A DNA stretch of 38,839 nucleotides from a virus: IMG/VR virus record IMGVR_UViG_3300028146_000022, positions 1 to 38,839 of that record. The stretch is one strand, 5' to 3'. The notes beneath the pieces were generated by a model. The model did no database searches, was not told where the DNA came from, and saw only the letters and a list, made by a program, of their open reading frames with translations. This document shows, one piece after another, positions 22,609-31,169 of this stretch (position 1 is its first letter; each line of letters begins with the position of its first letter). The position numbers and the translations under genes are program-made.

Positions 22609-22653
22609 ATGGCTAAAAGATGCAGCAAACGCGGCGGCGGCAAGCGTTATTAA
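22609..22653 (+). CDS. Second basic 14-residue micropeptide
   Basis: The ATG at 22609 follows AAAGGG by 5 nt and is 1 bp from the preceding stop. The peptide MAKRCSKRGGGKRY has six Lys/Arg and one Cys. It matches the 10614-10658 peptide in length and charge but not in exact sequence. It may be a packaged basic peptide or a regulator; function unknown. Confidence 0.5.
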   Translation: MAKRCSKRGGGKRY

Positions 22654-22716
22654 GCCTCTTGCCAAGCGCCCCCCTCGGTGGTATTGTTTCAATTATCGCA
22701 ACCGACCGGAGGATTT

Positions 22717-23115
22717 ATGCGTTTACGCCACCTAATTGGACATTCTATAGCAATTTTCGTAGTATTTTCAGCGAATTTAGCTTTTGCCCAAACCGCCCCC
22801 ACGTTCGCAGATTGCTCCATTGCTTCAATGTCTGGAAGCTCGCAGAGTCTAGGCACATCCTTCACGCTCGGAAGCAAAGCGTATAATCGAAAATACCTGC
22901 ATATTTGCAACACTGGGTCCGCCGGAAATAACGTCGGCGTAAATTTAACCGGTGGAACGGCCGCACTTTCTGGCTCTGGTACTGAAACCTTAGTCCCCGG
23001 CGCGTGTCTTGAATTTTCCGCAGCCCCTGGCTCAGGCCTACCGCTGCCACCGTCAAACGCAATAAACGTGATAGGAACATCTAGCCAGCCCGTACTTTGC
23101 GAAGAAGGGAGATAG
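22717..23115 (+). CDS. Secreted fibre-cluster protein with Sec signal peptide (132 aa)
   Basis: Start chosen at ATG 22717, 4 nt after CGGAGG. The first residues (MRLRHLIGHSIAIFVVFSAN then LAFA-QT) form a clear signal peptide with basic n-region, hydrophobic h-region and AFA cleavage site. The mature part is beta-rich, Gly/Ser/Thr-rich with three cysteines, and resembles a small fibre-tip or base domain. It opens the fibre cluster. Signal peptides are not expected for virion proteins, which fold in the cytoplasm. Confidence 0.65.
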   Translation: MRLRHLIGHSIAIFVVFSANLAFAQTAPTFADCSIASMSGSSQSLGTSFTLGSKAYNRKYLHICNTGSAGNNVGVNLTGGTAALSGSGTETLVPGACLEFSAAPGSGLPLPPSNAINVIGTSSQPVLCEEGR

Positions 23116-23118
23116 ACC

Positions 23119-23763
23119 ATGCATTTTAAAAAATGGCTAGCGCTTAGTATAGCGCTGCTTCTGCCATTGCAGGCTTTAGCTGGCCCAGGCGCAGGACAAT
23201 ACGCAAACCCGCAGCCGCCATATATTAACATCACAGCGCCCAATCAGCTTGATGGCGTAAATATTAATCCGAATACATCTGCTGCCGGGAACTTTACTAC
23301 ATTATCGGCTAGTGGTGTATTTTCTCCCAACGGAGGTACGGCCACCCAGGGAACGGTTTTTAGCACCGTATTATCCGGCAATCCGCTGTCTTTTTTAAAC
23401 TTTCAGACTATTCCGGTTGCATCCGTCAATAGCGGAGCGGGCCAATTATTGCTTTCTGGCGTTGTTAATAGAACAATATTTGTTAACGGTGTGACCGCGC
23501 TAGTGAGCGGCACTGCATCCGGCGCTACTGCTGTCACCTTTCTATGCCAGCCGAGCGGCCGCACCATCGGCACTTTCCCTGTTGCGCAGCTTGTCACAAG
23601 CGTGCCGGTTAGCCTTTACTCTTCTGCGGGCGCAAACACTATAGCTGGTGCCGCAGCGGGGACTGGATGCGCCTCTGGTGATAGTGTCTATATATCGCAC
23701 ACGGGCAGCAACCTTGCGACTACCACCCAGGTTTACCCGACGCTTCTGTACACCATACAGTAA
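23119..23763 (+). CDS. Secreted fibre-like protein with Sec signal peptide (214 aa)
   Basis: The signal peptide (MHFKKWLALSIALLLPLQAL, then A-GP) ends at an ALA site. The mature part has segments typical of phage tail-fibre shafts, such as NTSAAGNFTTLSASGVFSPN (the A-A-x-x-F-T-x-L-S/N-A/T-x-G motif found in many trimeric fibres), and a C-terminal Gly/Thr-rich region with two cysteines. It ends 1 bp into the second WaaL/Wzy gene. The combination of a fibre shaft motif and export signal is unusual. Confidence 0.7.
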   Translation: MHFKKWLALSIALLLPLQALAGPGAGQYANPQPPYINITAPNQLDGVNINPNTSAAGNFTTLSASGVFSPNGGTATQGTVFSTVLSGNPLSFLNFQTIPVASVNSGAGQLLLSGVVNRTIFVNGVTALVSGTASGATAVTFLCQPSGRTIGTFPVAQLVTSVPVSLYSSAGANTIAGAAAGTGCASGDSVYISHTGSNLATTTQVYPTLLYTIQ

Positions 23764-24887
23764 TGCTCCCGGCCATTCTTTTGTCTAGCGCGGCGTTTGC
23801 CGCTCTATTCGTGCAGCTTTCAACTAGTTGGCTTGCTGGCGCGTGGCTCCCCCTCATGCTTTTTGGCTGCGTATCTGCGTATAACCCGAAAAACAACGGT
23901 GGGTTAATGTGGTGGGCGTCTTTGGCGTGGCTTTTATCCATAGTAGGGTCGGTATTTTTTATAAACCCGGTAATGCAGGGGGCTTACACCATGTGGGTTC
24001 TCTCCGCGCTTCCCATCGTTGCGCTTTCTCTGCCCGCTGAAAATATCAAGCCATGCATGATGGGTGTGCTGGGTGTTTTGGTGGTGTTTGCGCTCGGTCT
24101 TATTGCCCAAATGCTTATCCATGTACAGCCAAGTCTATATGGCACGCTGGTTCATGTATCTTACCGGTCAGGATATGCTTATGCGTGGCCTATGATTGAT
24201 CCTAACAACGCCGCCTGTGTGCTTAATTTTGGGCTTATATCGTGTTTTTGGCTGGGGCTGAAAGACAAAAGATGGTTTGCGGTTGTTGCCATATTCGCCT
24301 TTGCGCATATTTCCTGCGCAAGCAAGGCTGGGGCGCTTGCGGCAATTATTAGCTGCTCAGTATTATTAATAGAAAGATACCGTTTGATTGGAACATTGGC
24401 TGTTTTGCTATGTTTGGCGGCATGTATAGAGTTGTTATTTTGTCCAATAGAATGGATAACCCAGTATTTAGGAGAGCGCCCTGAGATGTGGGCCGCTTGT
24501 TTGCAGATGATAAAAATGCACCCCTGGGTTGGGTTTGGTGCGGGGTCATTCCCATTTTATTATTCTCAATTCCGAACAGAGCATATCAACGGCGGGTTTT
24601 ACGCGCACAATGACATACTTCAATTTGCGGTTGAGCTAGGGGTGCCTGTGTCGATTGTTTTTATATTGCTGGCTGCGATGGTAGCTATATGCACCAGGCG
24701 CGCCAATATTGTCTCTGGGGCTGTTTTCCTATGCACCTTTATTCAATCTATGGTGGAATTCCAATTTTATGTTCCGGTTATTAGTATATTGGCCGGTCTA
24801 ACGCTGGCCTATCATCGGTTGACTTATTGCGGTAATCGCAACATAATGTCATTAGGAGAAAACCATGAGCATACCGTCAAATTTTAG
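23763..24887 (+). CDS. O-antigen ligase/polymerase (WaaL/Wzy_C superfamily) membrane protein, copy 2
   Basis: A 374-residue multi-pass protein, paralogous to 9401-10498. The shared signatures are YAWPMIDPNNAACVLNF (D146), GFGAGSFPFYYSQFRTEH, AHNDILQFAVELGVPV (H282, the H-N-x9-G hallmark) and the near-identical C-terminal EFQFYVPV. Elsewhere the two differ widely, so they are old paralogues or came from different donors. It overlaps the fibre gene upstream (TAATG) and the following gene by 23 bp, so it is part of the fibre cluster. Likely role: periplasmic transfer or polymerisation of lipid-linked glycan, changing the host surface. Confidence 0.75.
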   Translation: MLPAILLSSAAFAALFVQLSTSWLAGAWLPLMLFGCVSAYNPKNNGGLMWWASLAWLLSIVGSVFFINPVMQGAYTMWVLSALPIVALSLPAENIKPCMMGVLGVLVVFALGLIAQMLIHVQPSLYGTLVHVSYRSGYAYAWPMIDPNNAACVLNFGLISCFWLGLKDKRWFAVVAIFAFAHISCASKAGALAAIISCSVLLIERYRLIGTLAVLLCLAACIELLFCPIEWITQYLGERPEMWAACLQMIKMHPWVGFGAGSFPFYYSQFRTEHINGGFYAHNDILQFAVELGVPVSIVFILLAAMVAICTRRANIVSGAVFLCTFIQSMVEFQFYVPVISILAGLTLAYHRLTYCGNRNIMSLGENHEHTVKF

Positions 24888-25209
24888 GGTAGTTGAGCAG
24901 CAAATATTGAACTGCGCTACGGGCGGCACAGCGGTTACTGCGCAATTTACCGTAGCTCCCCCCAAGGGTATAGGGGCAGATCAGTGCTTTGTTTGGAATG
25001 ATGGGGCCAATAGCGCGCAGATCATCACCGGACCTAATACAACGGCGGCAACTCCGGTTGTGGATGCCAGCGCCGCTGGGACTGGGCAGCTTAAGCTTGG
25101 CAGTAAAGTTGGTGTGCTGCTTATGCTCAATGGAGATACTTATATCGGCGCGGTTACGGAGTCGGCCACTACAACGAAAATCTACGCACATAGGGGTAGC
25201 GGGCAATGA
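24865..25209 (+). CDS. Small beta-rich fibre-cluster protein (114 aa)
   Basis: ATG at 24865 lies after TTAGGAG. The protein (MSIPSNFRVVEQQILNCATG) has no signal peptide and is rich in Thr, Ala, Gly and Val, with alternating polar and hydrophobic residues like a compact beta domain. The overlap with the WaaL/Wzy-like gene is 23 bp and with the next gene 4 bp. It could be a virion surface or fibre-adaptor protein. No family is recognised. Confidence 0.6.
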   Translation: MSIPSNFRVVEQQILNCATGGTAVTAQFTVAPPKGIGADQCFVWNDGANSAQIITGPNTTAATPVVDASAAGTGQLKLGSKVGVLLMLNGDTYIGAVTESATTTKIYAHRGSGQ

Positions 25210-25778
25210 TAACGCATAGTTCTGATATTAGGACTCCCGAAATCAATGAATTGAAGCACCTGGAGCTTTTGTCAAATGCGGCGAAGGCTCATCAGTATTT
25301 TGCTCAAAACCCCAAAGAAATTGATGTAATGGCCTCTAAAATAGTGGGGGCCTACAAACTGACCGAATCAGAAAGAAAAGAGCGTGACGACGCTATCCAG
25401 GCTGCGAGAGATGCCGATAAAATAGCTAAGGATGCTCAGTCTGCGCTAAAGTCTGCCACCGAAGAGGCTGGGCAGGTAAGAAAGGATGCGGATATTTACG
25501 CCAAGGGCGTTAAATCAGAGGCGGACCAATATAAACGCACTGCTTTCGCGGAAATTAAAAACGAGCAAGCGTTGCTTGAAGAAAAATCCAAGAATTTATC
25601 CGAAAAAGAATCCATCCTTTTGGAAGAAAAAAACAAGATCAACGAATTCCAGAAGCAGATTAAATTGGATTTGCAAAAGATTGCTGATTGGAAAAAAGAA
25701 AAAGAAGAGTGGGAGCAGGACTATCAGCACCGCCTTGCCGCGCTTAATGACAGGATGAGCCGAGCGGTCAGGGGGTAG
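25206..25778 (+). CDS. Coiled-coil protein (190 aa)
   Basis: From residue 50 to the end the protein is one long charged helix with heptad-like spacing (ERKERDDAIQAARDADKIAK, KSKNLSEKESILLEEKNKIN, DWKKEKEEWEQDYQHRLAAL). It is very likely a parallel or antiparallel coiled coil, 110-140 residues. The 4-bp overlap with the preceding gene and place before the large fibre suggest a fibre linker or assembly factor. Confidence 0.65.
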   Translation: MITHSSDIRTPEINELKHLELLSNAAKAHQYFAQNPKEIDVMASKIVGAYKLTESERKERDDAIQAARDADKIAKDAQSALKSATEEAGQVRKDADIYAKGVKSEADQYKRTAFAEIKNEQALLEEKSKNLSEKESILLEEKNKINEFQKQIKLDLQKIADWKKEKEEWEQDYQHRLAALNDRMSRAVRG

Positions 25779-25781
25779 TGC

Positions 25782-25937
25782 GTGGGCATTTCCTCTGCCA
25801 TATTAAATTACAAACACACAGTGGTTGTTGCGGCTGGTAGTTCTTCACCGTTCCCGCCTGATTCTTATGTGACCGAAGATGAGTCCGAGGTCTATGTGAC
25901 CGAAGATGGCTCGGAGGCATATGTACCGGAAAGCTAA
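25782..25937 (+). CDS. Small repeat protein with YVTED(G/E)SE units (51 aa)
   Basis: GTG at 25782 follows AGGGGG. The C-terminal half contains three short direct repeats: [18 protein letters not shown] and AYVPES. Each looks like one beta strand plus an acidic turn, a pattern seen in small phage fibre-associated proteins. It overlaps the large fibre gene by 32 bp in another frame. It is shorter than most gene predictions would report. Confidence 0.5.
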   Translation: MGISSAILNYKHTVVVAAGSSSPFPPDSYVTEDESEVYVTEDGSEAYVPES

Positions 25938-28900
25938 ATATCTCTTCCCGTGCTTGATTGTATTGGTATTTGCGTGCGCGGCGTATGCGCAGACGAAACT
26001 CAGCCAGATAACATCCGGTGGGGCCATAAACACTTCAACCGATACTGCGGTAGCCGTCCGCAGCGGCACACTGGATCGCCTGGTTAGTTTCGGCACAGCT
26101 GCGGGGCAGAATACGGGCACTTCAGGCGCAACCATACCGCTGTTGAACGGCACAAATACGTGGAGCGCTCCGCAGACATTTTCCAGCACCCCGGTATTTA
26201 GCACTATGACCGCTGGAAGCAACTTATTTGCTGGGACTAGTGGAACGCTTAGCCAGAACAATGCTAATTGGTTTTGGGACAACACCAATAAACGTTTGGG
26301 AATCGGCACAAACACGCCTGGATCGGGCTTGATTTACGGTGCTCTACAAACGGCCTTTCATAATTTTAGTTCCAGCTTAGCTATCACAGCAACGCAGAGT
26401 ACGGTGGGTTCGGCGCTTACCTATACCGAAGGATCCAGCAATGCCATTATTGCAGTAGCGGATAATGCAGCGACGACGAATTTTAGAATTTTAGATATTC
26501 TCTCCTCCGGGGGGATAATGAGTTTCCGCCGGATTAGGGATGATTACGGCGCGGCGCTGGCTACCGGACTTAGCATCGATTATAATAATTCCGGACGGAT
26601 TAATATTCCTAATTTGCCAGCCTCGGAAGCTGTATTCACCGACGGTTCAAGCAATTTGGTAGGCAACACCATTAGCGGCACCGGCTCGGTGTGCATGACC
26701 AATTCATGCGCAATGGTGACGCCAGCGCTGGGGACTCCGGCAAGTGGCGTGTTGACCAATGCGACTGGCTTGCCACTTACCACGGGTGTTACAGGGAATT
26801 TGCCCGTGACTAATTTGAACTCCGGTACAAGCGCTAGCAGCAGTACGTTTTGGCGCGGGGATGGCACATGGTCAACGCCTGCAGGCGGCGGCACAGTGAC
26901 TAGCGTGACGTTCACCGGCGACGGAACGGTGCTTTCCAGCACGCCCAGCGCCGCTGTACTTACGTCGGGCACTCTAACAGCTACGCTCGCTACGCAGACC
27001 GCCAATACTGTGTTGGGGGCTTTGACGGCCACTACCCCCTCTGACCTCGCGGTGCCGTCCTGTAGCACGTCCGGTAGCGCTTTAAAATGGACGAGCGGTA
27101 CGGGGTTCGGTTGCAACACCACTATTGCCGCTTCTACGGTGTCGACGATCAGCGGGCTTATATCCGCCAGCACCAACATAACCATTACTGGCGGAGGTAC
27201 GCAGGCGAGCCCTTATGTTATTGCTGCTGCGGGCGGGTCTAGCGGCGGCGGTGTGACATCGTTTACCGGCGATGGGGTTATTATAAGCAATTCCGGGTCC
27301 ACCGGGGCGGTGACGGATACACTAGTAGCTGCTGCGGCGAAAACGCTACTGGGCAACCCTCTGAACTCCGCTGCAGCGCCGGTTTATACCAGCGCGCCGT
27401 ATGTGAGCGGGGTTGTCACTGCTAGTGCATATAATGCCTTCACTGCTGGAACCGGCTCTGGGTATTTGGTGAATGGAATAAACGGTCTTTCGTACCCGTC
27501 GCAAGATAGCACGGCAAATGCCACGGTGGCTATTGGTTCGAGCACTCTAGCATTGTTAAGCACGGCTTCTGCAGCATATCATAATACTGGGGTGGGCTAT
27601 CAAGTTCTTGCCAGCAATATGAGTACAGCAGCATTGAATAATACCGCCGTAGGATATAAAGCCGGAAATAACGTAACTACGGGACCTAGCAATACTTTAA
27701 TTGGAGCAAATGCTGGTGCATCAGCTTCAACAGATCAAGGAAATACTGCTGTAGGGGCTTCTGCTTTGACTGCCACAGCCGCTGGATTTTTTGCAGAAAA
27801 TACCGCTGTGGGATATCAAGCCGGTACTAGCATTACTACGGGGTCAGGCAACGTTTTATTTGGGGCCAATACTGGGGGGGTTCTTGCAACTGGGAGTAAT
27901 AATATACTTATAGGCGGAAGTGGCCTATCCGGTTCGGCAACGGTGGCAACTTCAACGACTGGTGCGGGAATTGGTATAGGGGTAGCCACAAAACCTGGAT
28001 CGGATGACGTAGCCATAGGAACCGACGCGATGCAGCATACGACAACTAATAGCAATTTAAATACCGCCGTAGGCGCATTTGCCATGGCAGCGATCACCAG
28101 CGGACCTAACAATACAGCTGTAGGCGAAAACGCTTTAGCTGGGGCTCAGGCTGACGGCAACAATGTAGCTATAGGGCTTAATGCGTTAGGGGTGCAGAAT
28201 GGCGCTGGGGCTACTGCGGGGAATGTGGGAGTAGGATTTAATGCAGGGGATAAAATTACTACAGGGGCTAATAACACTGTGATAGGCGGCTCTGTAGGAA
28301 GTTTAACGCTTGTGTCAGGAGCGAGTAATATATTAATCGGCGTTAGTTCTGCTATAGATACCGCAGCTTCAAATACTAGCAACAGCATTCGCATAGGTGG
28401 TACAGGTGGGGCTTGGGTAGATGTGACAGGTTCTAACACGGTTTCTACGGCTAGCACTAAAGCGCGTGGCATATGGAATATGCCGGATCTCGCGTCTTCT
28501 TCTTCTGCTACCACCGGAACAGTTTGCTGGACCACTGCGACTGGGTTGCTTAATGTGGATACAACCGTTGCTTGCCTAGCATCGCTAGAAGAAATGAAAG
28601 ACAAGCATGGAGATATTGATAATGCGTTGGACTTAGTGGAGAAAATAAAACCATTCTGGTTTACTTGGAAAAAAGATACCCCGGAATATCCCGGCGATAA
28701 GCATGAACAGCCCGGCATGGGCGCGCATCAGGTTGAAAGCGTTGATACTCGGCTAGTGGCTTATACGCCAGACGGAAAGCTAAAAGGCGTACGTTATCAG
28801 GAAATGACGGCGGTGCTGGTAAAAGCTATCCAGGAGCAGCAGAAAGAAATTGAGAAATTAAAACGTGATCCTGTACTAGTGGCTGAAAGCGTGCCGTATC

Positions 28901-28938
28901 ATAAATGTTTTTTTGGGTTGCTGATGTGCGCGGATTAA
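25906..28938 (+). CDS. Large exported tail-fibre/adhesin with YadA-head-like repeats and S74 chaperone domain
   Basis: The protein starts at ATG 25906 (1010 aa) or ATG 25921, which has GGAGG only 3 nt away. Residues 1-29 are a signal peptide ([20 protein letters not shown]). Residues 30-550 are Thr/Ser/Gly-rich shaft with fibre motifs such as [10 protein letters not shown] and [11 protein letters not shown]. Residues about 555-820 hold many N-x-A-V/I-G units ([19 protein letters not shown]), the left-handed beta-roll pattern of YadA-type adhesin heads. Residues 893-990 form an S74 intramolecular chaperone with the Ser893-x4-Lys898 dyad, then a coiled coil ([17 protein letters not shown]). S74 domains fold trimeric fibres and then cleave themselves. 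No outer-membrane anchor is visible. Likely receptor-binding fibre, exported or with a cryptic signal. Confidence 0.8.
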   Translation: MARRHMYRKAKYLFPCLIVLVFACAAYAQTKLSQITSGGAINTSTDTAVAVRSGTLDRLVSFGTAAGQNTGTSGATIPLLNGTNTWSAPQTFSSTPVFSTMTAGSNLFAGTSGTLSQNNANWFWDNTNKRLGIGTNTPGSGLIYGALQTAFHNFSSSLAITATQSTVGSALTYTEGSSNAIIAVADNAATTNFRILDILSSGGIMSFRRIRDDYGAALATGLSIDYNNSGRINIPNLPASEAVFTDGSSNLVGNTISGTGSVCMTNSCAMVTPALGTPASGVLTNATGLPLTTGVTGNLPVTNLNSGTSASSSTFWRGDGTWSTPAGGGTVTSVTFTGDGTVLSSTPSAAVLTSGTLTATLATQTANTVLGALTATTPSDLAVPSCSTSGSALKWTSGTGFGCNTTIAASTVSTISGLISASTNITITGGGTQASPYVIAAAGGSSGGGVTSFTGDGVIISNSGSTGAVTDTLVAAAAKTLLGNPLNSAAAPVYTSAPYVSGVVTASAYNAFTAGTGSGYLVNGINGLSYPSQDSTANATVAIGSSTLALLSTASAAYHNTGVGYQVLASNMSTAALNNTAVGYKAGNNVTTGPSNTLIGANAGASASTDQGNTAVGASALTATAAGFFAENTAVGYQAGTSITTGSGNVLFGANTGGVLATGSNNILIGGSGLSGSATVATSTTGAGIGIGVATKPGSDDVAIGTDAMQHTTTNSNLNTAVGAFAMAAITSGPNNTAVGENALAGAQADGNNVAIGLNALGVQNGAGATAGNVGVGFNAGDKITTGANNTVIGGSVGSLTLVSGASNILIGVSSAIDTAASNTSNSIRIGGTGGAWVDVTGSNTVSTASTKARGIWNMPDLASSSSATTGTVCWTTATGLLNVDTTVACLASLEEMKDKHGDIDNALDLVEKIKPFWFTWKKDTPEYPGDKHEQPGMGAHQVESVDTRLVAYTPDGKLKGVRYQEMTAVLVKAIQEQQKEIEKLKRDPVLVAESVPYHKCFFGLLMCAD

Positions 28939-28942
28939 TAAT

Positions 28943-29023
28943 ATGCCAGGTATTGCGGTATTAGCCTTAGTGTTTGTGTCAGCGGCCATTCTTTTGGCCC
29001 TATTTATGCCACGGTATTTATGA
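28943..29023 (+). CDS. Single-span membrane micropeptide (26 aa)
   Basis: The frame MPGIAVLALVFVSAAILLAL ends FMPRYL and is one hydrophobic helix. No convincing ribosome site precedes it. Its place between two fibre genes and its hydrophobicity suggest a real micropeptide, but it could be chance. Confidence 0.3.
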   Translation: MPGIAVLALVFVSAAILLALFMPRYL

Positions 29024-29072
29024 GAAAAAATTAAAGTTGAGAGAAACGCGGGTTTTATGATAAAGTTTCCCC

Positions 29073-29909
29073 ATGTTTAAGCGATTAGGGATACTGCTGG
29101 CCTCTATAGCGATGCTCTCATGTGTAGCCGCACCGCTTGCTTATGCAGTGTTGCCGAATATCTTCGCTACGCAGCCCGCTGGGAATGTTGCCGCATCACT
29201 ATTGGACACCAATTTTACCTTCCTCGAATCCCAGGGCGTCCAAGCGCTAACCACCACGGGCTCATCTAATGCTTATGTTGCAACTCCTGCTGACGCTTGG
29301 GTAACTGGATATTCAAGCTATGTCGGCCGCGCGCTCACGGTAAAGCCAAGCTTCACCAACACCGGCGCGTCAACAGTTAACGTTTCCGGGCTCGGTGCAG
29401 CATCGCTTTACAAAAATGTTTCCGGCGTACAGACGGCTCTTTCTTCTGGGGATATAGTTTCTGGCACTCCCGCTATTTTGATATGCGACGGCACGGCCTT
29501 TCTCCTGGCAAACCCCACGTCAAGTACATTTTCTCCGTCCCAAATAACAAACTCCATCAGCGGCAATGTCTCCCTTAACAATGTAAGCAATTTTTTTGAT
29601 GGGCCTTCTATTGCGCAAGGGTCAACTGGGGTATGGTTTGTATCCGGCACCGTAACTCTCTATGACACGGTTGGTATTGGAACATTTGACGCGAAATTAT
29701 GGGACGGGACCACTATCATAGATAGCAGCCGAGTTATTAGCTCGGGAGCAAATGCCACCATCACCATTGCGCTTTCCGGCTATCTCTCCGCGCCTGCAGG
29801 AAACCTCCGTATATCCGCGAGAGACTCAAACAGCACCAGTGGCGTGATGGCGAATAGCGTTAGCGGATTAGGGAAAGATTCAACCATTACTGCATTTAGG
29901 ATTCAGTGA
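29073..29909 (+). CDS. Secreted fibre-like protein with Sec signal peptide (278 aa)
   Basis: The first 25 residues (MFKRLGILLASIAMLSCVAA, then PLAYA-VLP) form a signal peptide. The mature N-terminus (NIFATQPAGNVAASLLDTNF) and the following GSSNAYVATPADAWVTGYSS region occur in many short tail-fibre proteins; the C-terminal half is a beta-sandwich-like domain (SGTVTLYDTVGIGTFDAKLW). A weak promoter (TTGAGA at 29037, TAAAGT at 29061) may lie upstream. It ends 1 bp before the holin-like gene. Confidence 0.7.
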   Translation: MFKRLGILLASIAMLSCVAAPLAYAVLPNIFATQPAGNVAASLLDTNFTFLESQGVQALTTTGSSNAYVATPADAWVTGYSSYVGRALTVKPSFTNTGASTVNVSGLGAASLYKNVSGVQTALSSGDIVSGTPAILICDGTAFLLANPTSSTFSPSQITNSISGNVSLNNVSNFFDGPSIAQGSTGVWFVSGTVTLYDTVGIGTFDAKLWDGTTIIDSSRVISSGANATITIALSGYLSAPAGNLRISARDSNSTSGVMANSVSGLGKDSTITAFRIQ

Positions 29910-29910
29910 T

Positions 29911-30165
29911 ATGGCCGAGCTTGATCTACTCACGGAAATTCATACAGATGTGAAATACATCAAGGAAACGCTCGCCGATCATATAGAGGATGATAAACAA
30001 AATAGGGATGAGGCGAAGCGGGTTAATGAAAAATTTCTGTTGCCACTTTGGGAGGCTCACCAGCAACAAAAGGGGGCGGCGAAAATGGCGGCTATCTCTT
30101 ACAGCTTAATAGGAGGGATAACAGCGTGGGCCTTTAGTTATTTTACAGGGATTAACCACAAATGA
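29911..30165 (+). CDS. Putative holin or hemolysin XhlA-like protein (84 aa)
   Basis: Residues 1-55 form a charged coiled coil (LTEIHTDVKYIKETLADHIE) and residues 60-80 a single membrane span (AISYSLIGGITAWAFSYFTG). This layout, charged helix then C-terminal span, matches XhlA-type and class III holin-like proteins. The 4-bp overlap with the endolysin supports a role in lysis. The endolysin has no export signal, so a holin is needed. Confidence 0.65.
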   Translation: MAELDLLTEIHTDVKYIKETLADHIEDDKQNRDEAKRVNEKFLLPLWEAHQQQKGAAKMAAISYSLIGGITAWAFSYFTGINHK

Positions 30166-30605
30166 TCGATGACACCCTCAGTAATCTGATTAAGCAGTTT
30201 GAGGGTTTCCGCGTGCTGGTTTATGACGATGCTAATGGAGCGCTTATTGCCAAAGGTAGCGCGGTAGAGGGAAACCCGACAATAGGGTGGGGGCGCTGCC
30301 TATCTACTCACGGCATTACAGTGCAAGAAGCGGAAATGATGCTCGAAAATGACATTGCAGACTGCGGAGACTTGGTTATCCAGGCCCTTCCCTGGGTGGC
30401 AAGGCTCTCTGAAGCCAGACAGAATGTGTTTATCTGTATGGCCTTCCAGATGGGAATAGTGGGCTTGCTAGAATTCAAGATTATGCTGGCGGCCGCCCAA
30501 CAAGGGAAGTTTGACCAGGCTGGAGCGGCGATGCTTCAGTCAAAGTGGGCTGACGAAACCCCTAACCGGGCAAAAATTCTTGCTAATATGATGATAGAAG
30601 GGTAG
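30162..30605 (+). CDS. GH24 (T4-type) lysozyme, endolysin
   Basis: The 147-residue protein has the family pattern: catalytic E14 (QFEGFRVLVYDDANG), D23 nine residues later, and PTIGWG with T40. The loop between D23 and T40 is longer than in T4 lysozyme, as in several phage GH24 enzymes. It cleaves the beta-1,4 bond of peptidoglycan. There is no signal peptide or signal-anchor segment, so access to the wall depends on the upstream holin-like gene. The C-terminus follows the usual helical lobe. Confidence 0.85.
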   Translation: MIDDTLSNLIKQFEGFRVLVYDDANGALIAKGSAVEGNPTIGWGRCLSTHGITVQEAEMMLENDIADCGDLVIQALPWVARLSEARQNVFICMAFQMGIVGLLEFKIMLAAAQQGKFDQAGAAMLQSKWADETPNRAKILANMMIEG

Positions 30606-30631
30606 ACTTTAATAATAACAAGGGGGGATTT

Positions 30632-31009
30632 ATGAGTTTTTTATCTGATATCTGGGGCCGTATTAAGGCTGCAGTCGAAGGCGAAGCCACCACAGTAGAA
30701 GCCACTCTGAGCGAATTGGAGCAAAAACTGCTTCCTGGCTTCGGCGCGCTGGTAAAGCAAATTGAAAACACCATTGGTGCGCAGGGGCTGACCATTCTGG
30801 AGCAGGGGTTAGCGGATATCGCTACCGTCATCGAATCAGGCGGTAATGTTGGAGCGGCAATAGCCGCGCTGGTGCCACAGGTTACTTCGCAGGTAACCGC
30901 AGACCTTAAGCAGGATGCAACCAACGCCGCTCACGGTGCCGTATCGCTTCTTATCGCGGGTCTACCGGCTCCAACCACTGCAACTCCCGCAGCGGAACCG
31001 ACGGCGTGA
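30632..31009 (+). CDS. Helical Ala/Gln-rich protein in the lysis region (125 aa)
   Basis: AAGGGGGG precedes the ATG. MSFLSDIWGRIKAAVEGEAT begins an amphipathic helical protein with a hydrophobic stretch (VGAAIAALVPQVTSQVTA) and a Pro/Ala/Thr tail. It lies between the lysozyme and the spanin-like pair. It could be an antiholin, pinholin or structural protein; nothing decides. No family is recognised. Confidence 0.55.
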   Translation: MSFLSDIWGRIKAAVEGEATTVEATLSELEQKLLPGFGALVKQIENTIGAQGLTILEQGLADIATVIESGGNVGAAIAALVPQVTSQVTADLKQDATNAAHGAVSLLIAGLPAPTTATPAAEPTA

Positions 31010-31013
31010 CCTT

Positions 31014-31169
31014 ATGTGGGCTTTCTGGGCCGCAGTGCTTTACAGAATTGCGGATTATTTCTGGGAAAAGCACGAACGCAAAACGCCGAATAATGCAGCG
31101 AATAGCGTTGATGCTATGCCCGATGATACTGTTAAGCGCGTGCTCGAGCGTGACTGGACCAAGCACTGA
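31014..31169 (+). CDS. Short N-terminally anchored protein, possible i-spanin-like partner (51 aa)
   Basis: MWAFWAAVLYRIADYFWEKHERK shows an N-terminal hydrophobic/aromatic segment followed by a charged tail. A lipoprotein gene starts inside it in another frame at 31093, the embedded arrangement typical of Rz/Rz1 spanins. It is much shorter than usual inner-membrane spanins, so the assignment is weak. Confidence 0.4.
   Translation: MWAFWAAVLYRIADYFWEKHERKTPNNAANSVDAMPDDTVKRVLERDWTKH

Noticed and set aside
27580-28340. Possible CRISPR-like or tandem DNA repeat array
   Set aside because: Repeats are protein-level N-x-A-V-G units with variable DNA and spacing, explained by the YadA-head-like fold.
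26580-28718. Minus-strand open frames opposite the large fibre (26580-27185, 27816-28112, 28146-28718)
   Set aside because: Antisense to Thr/Ser/Gly repeats; composition is Val/Pro/Leu-rich low complexity, as expected from the complement of repeat codons.
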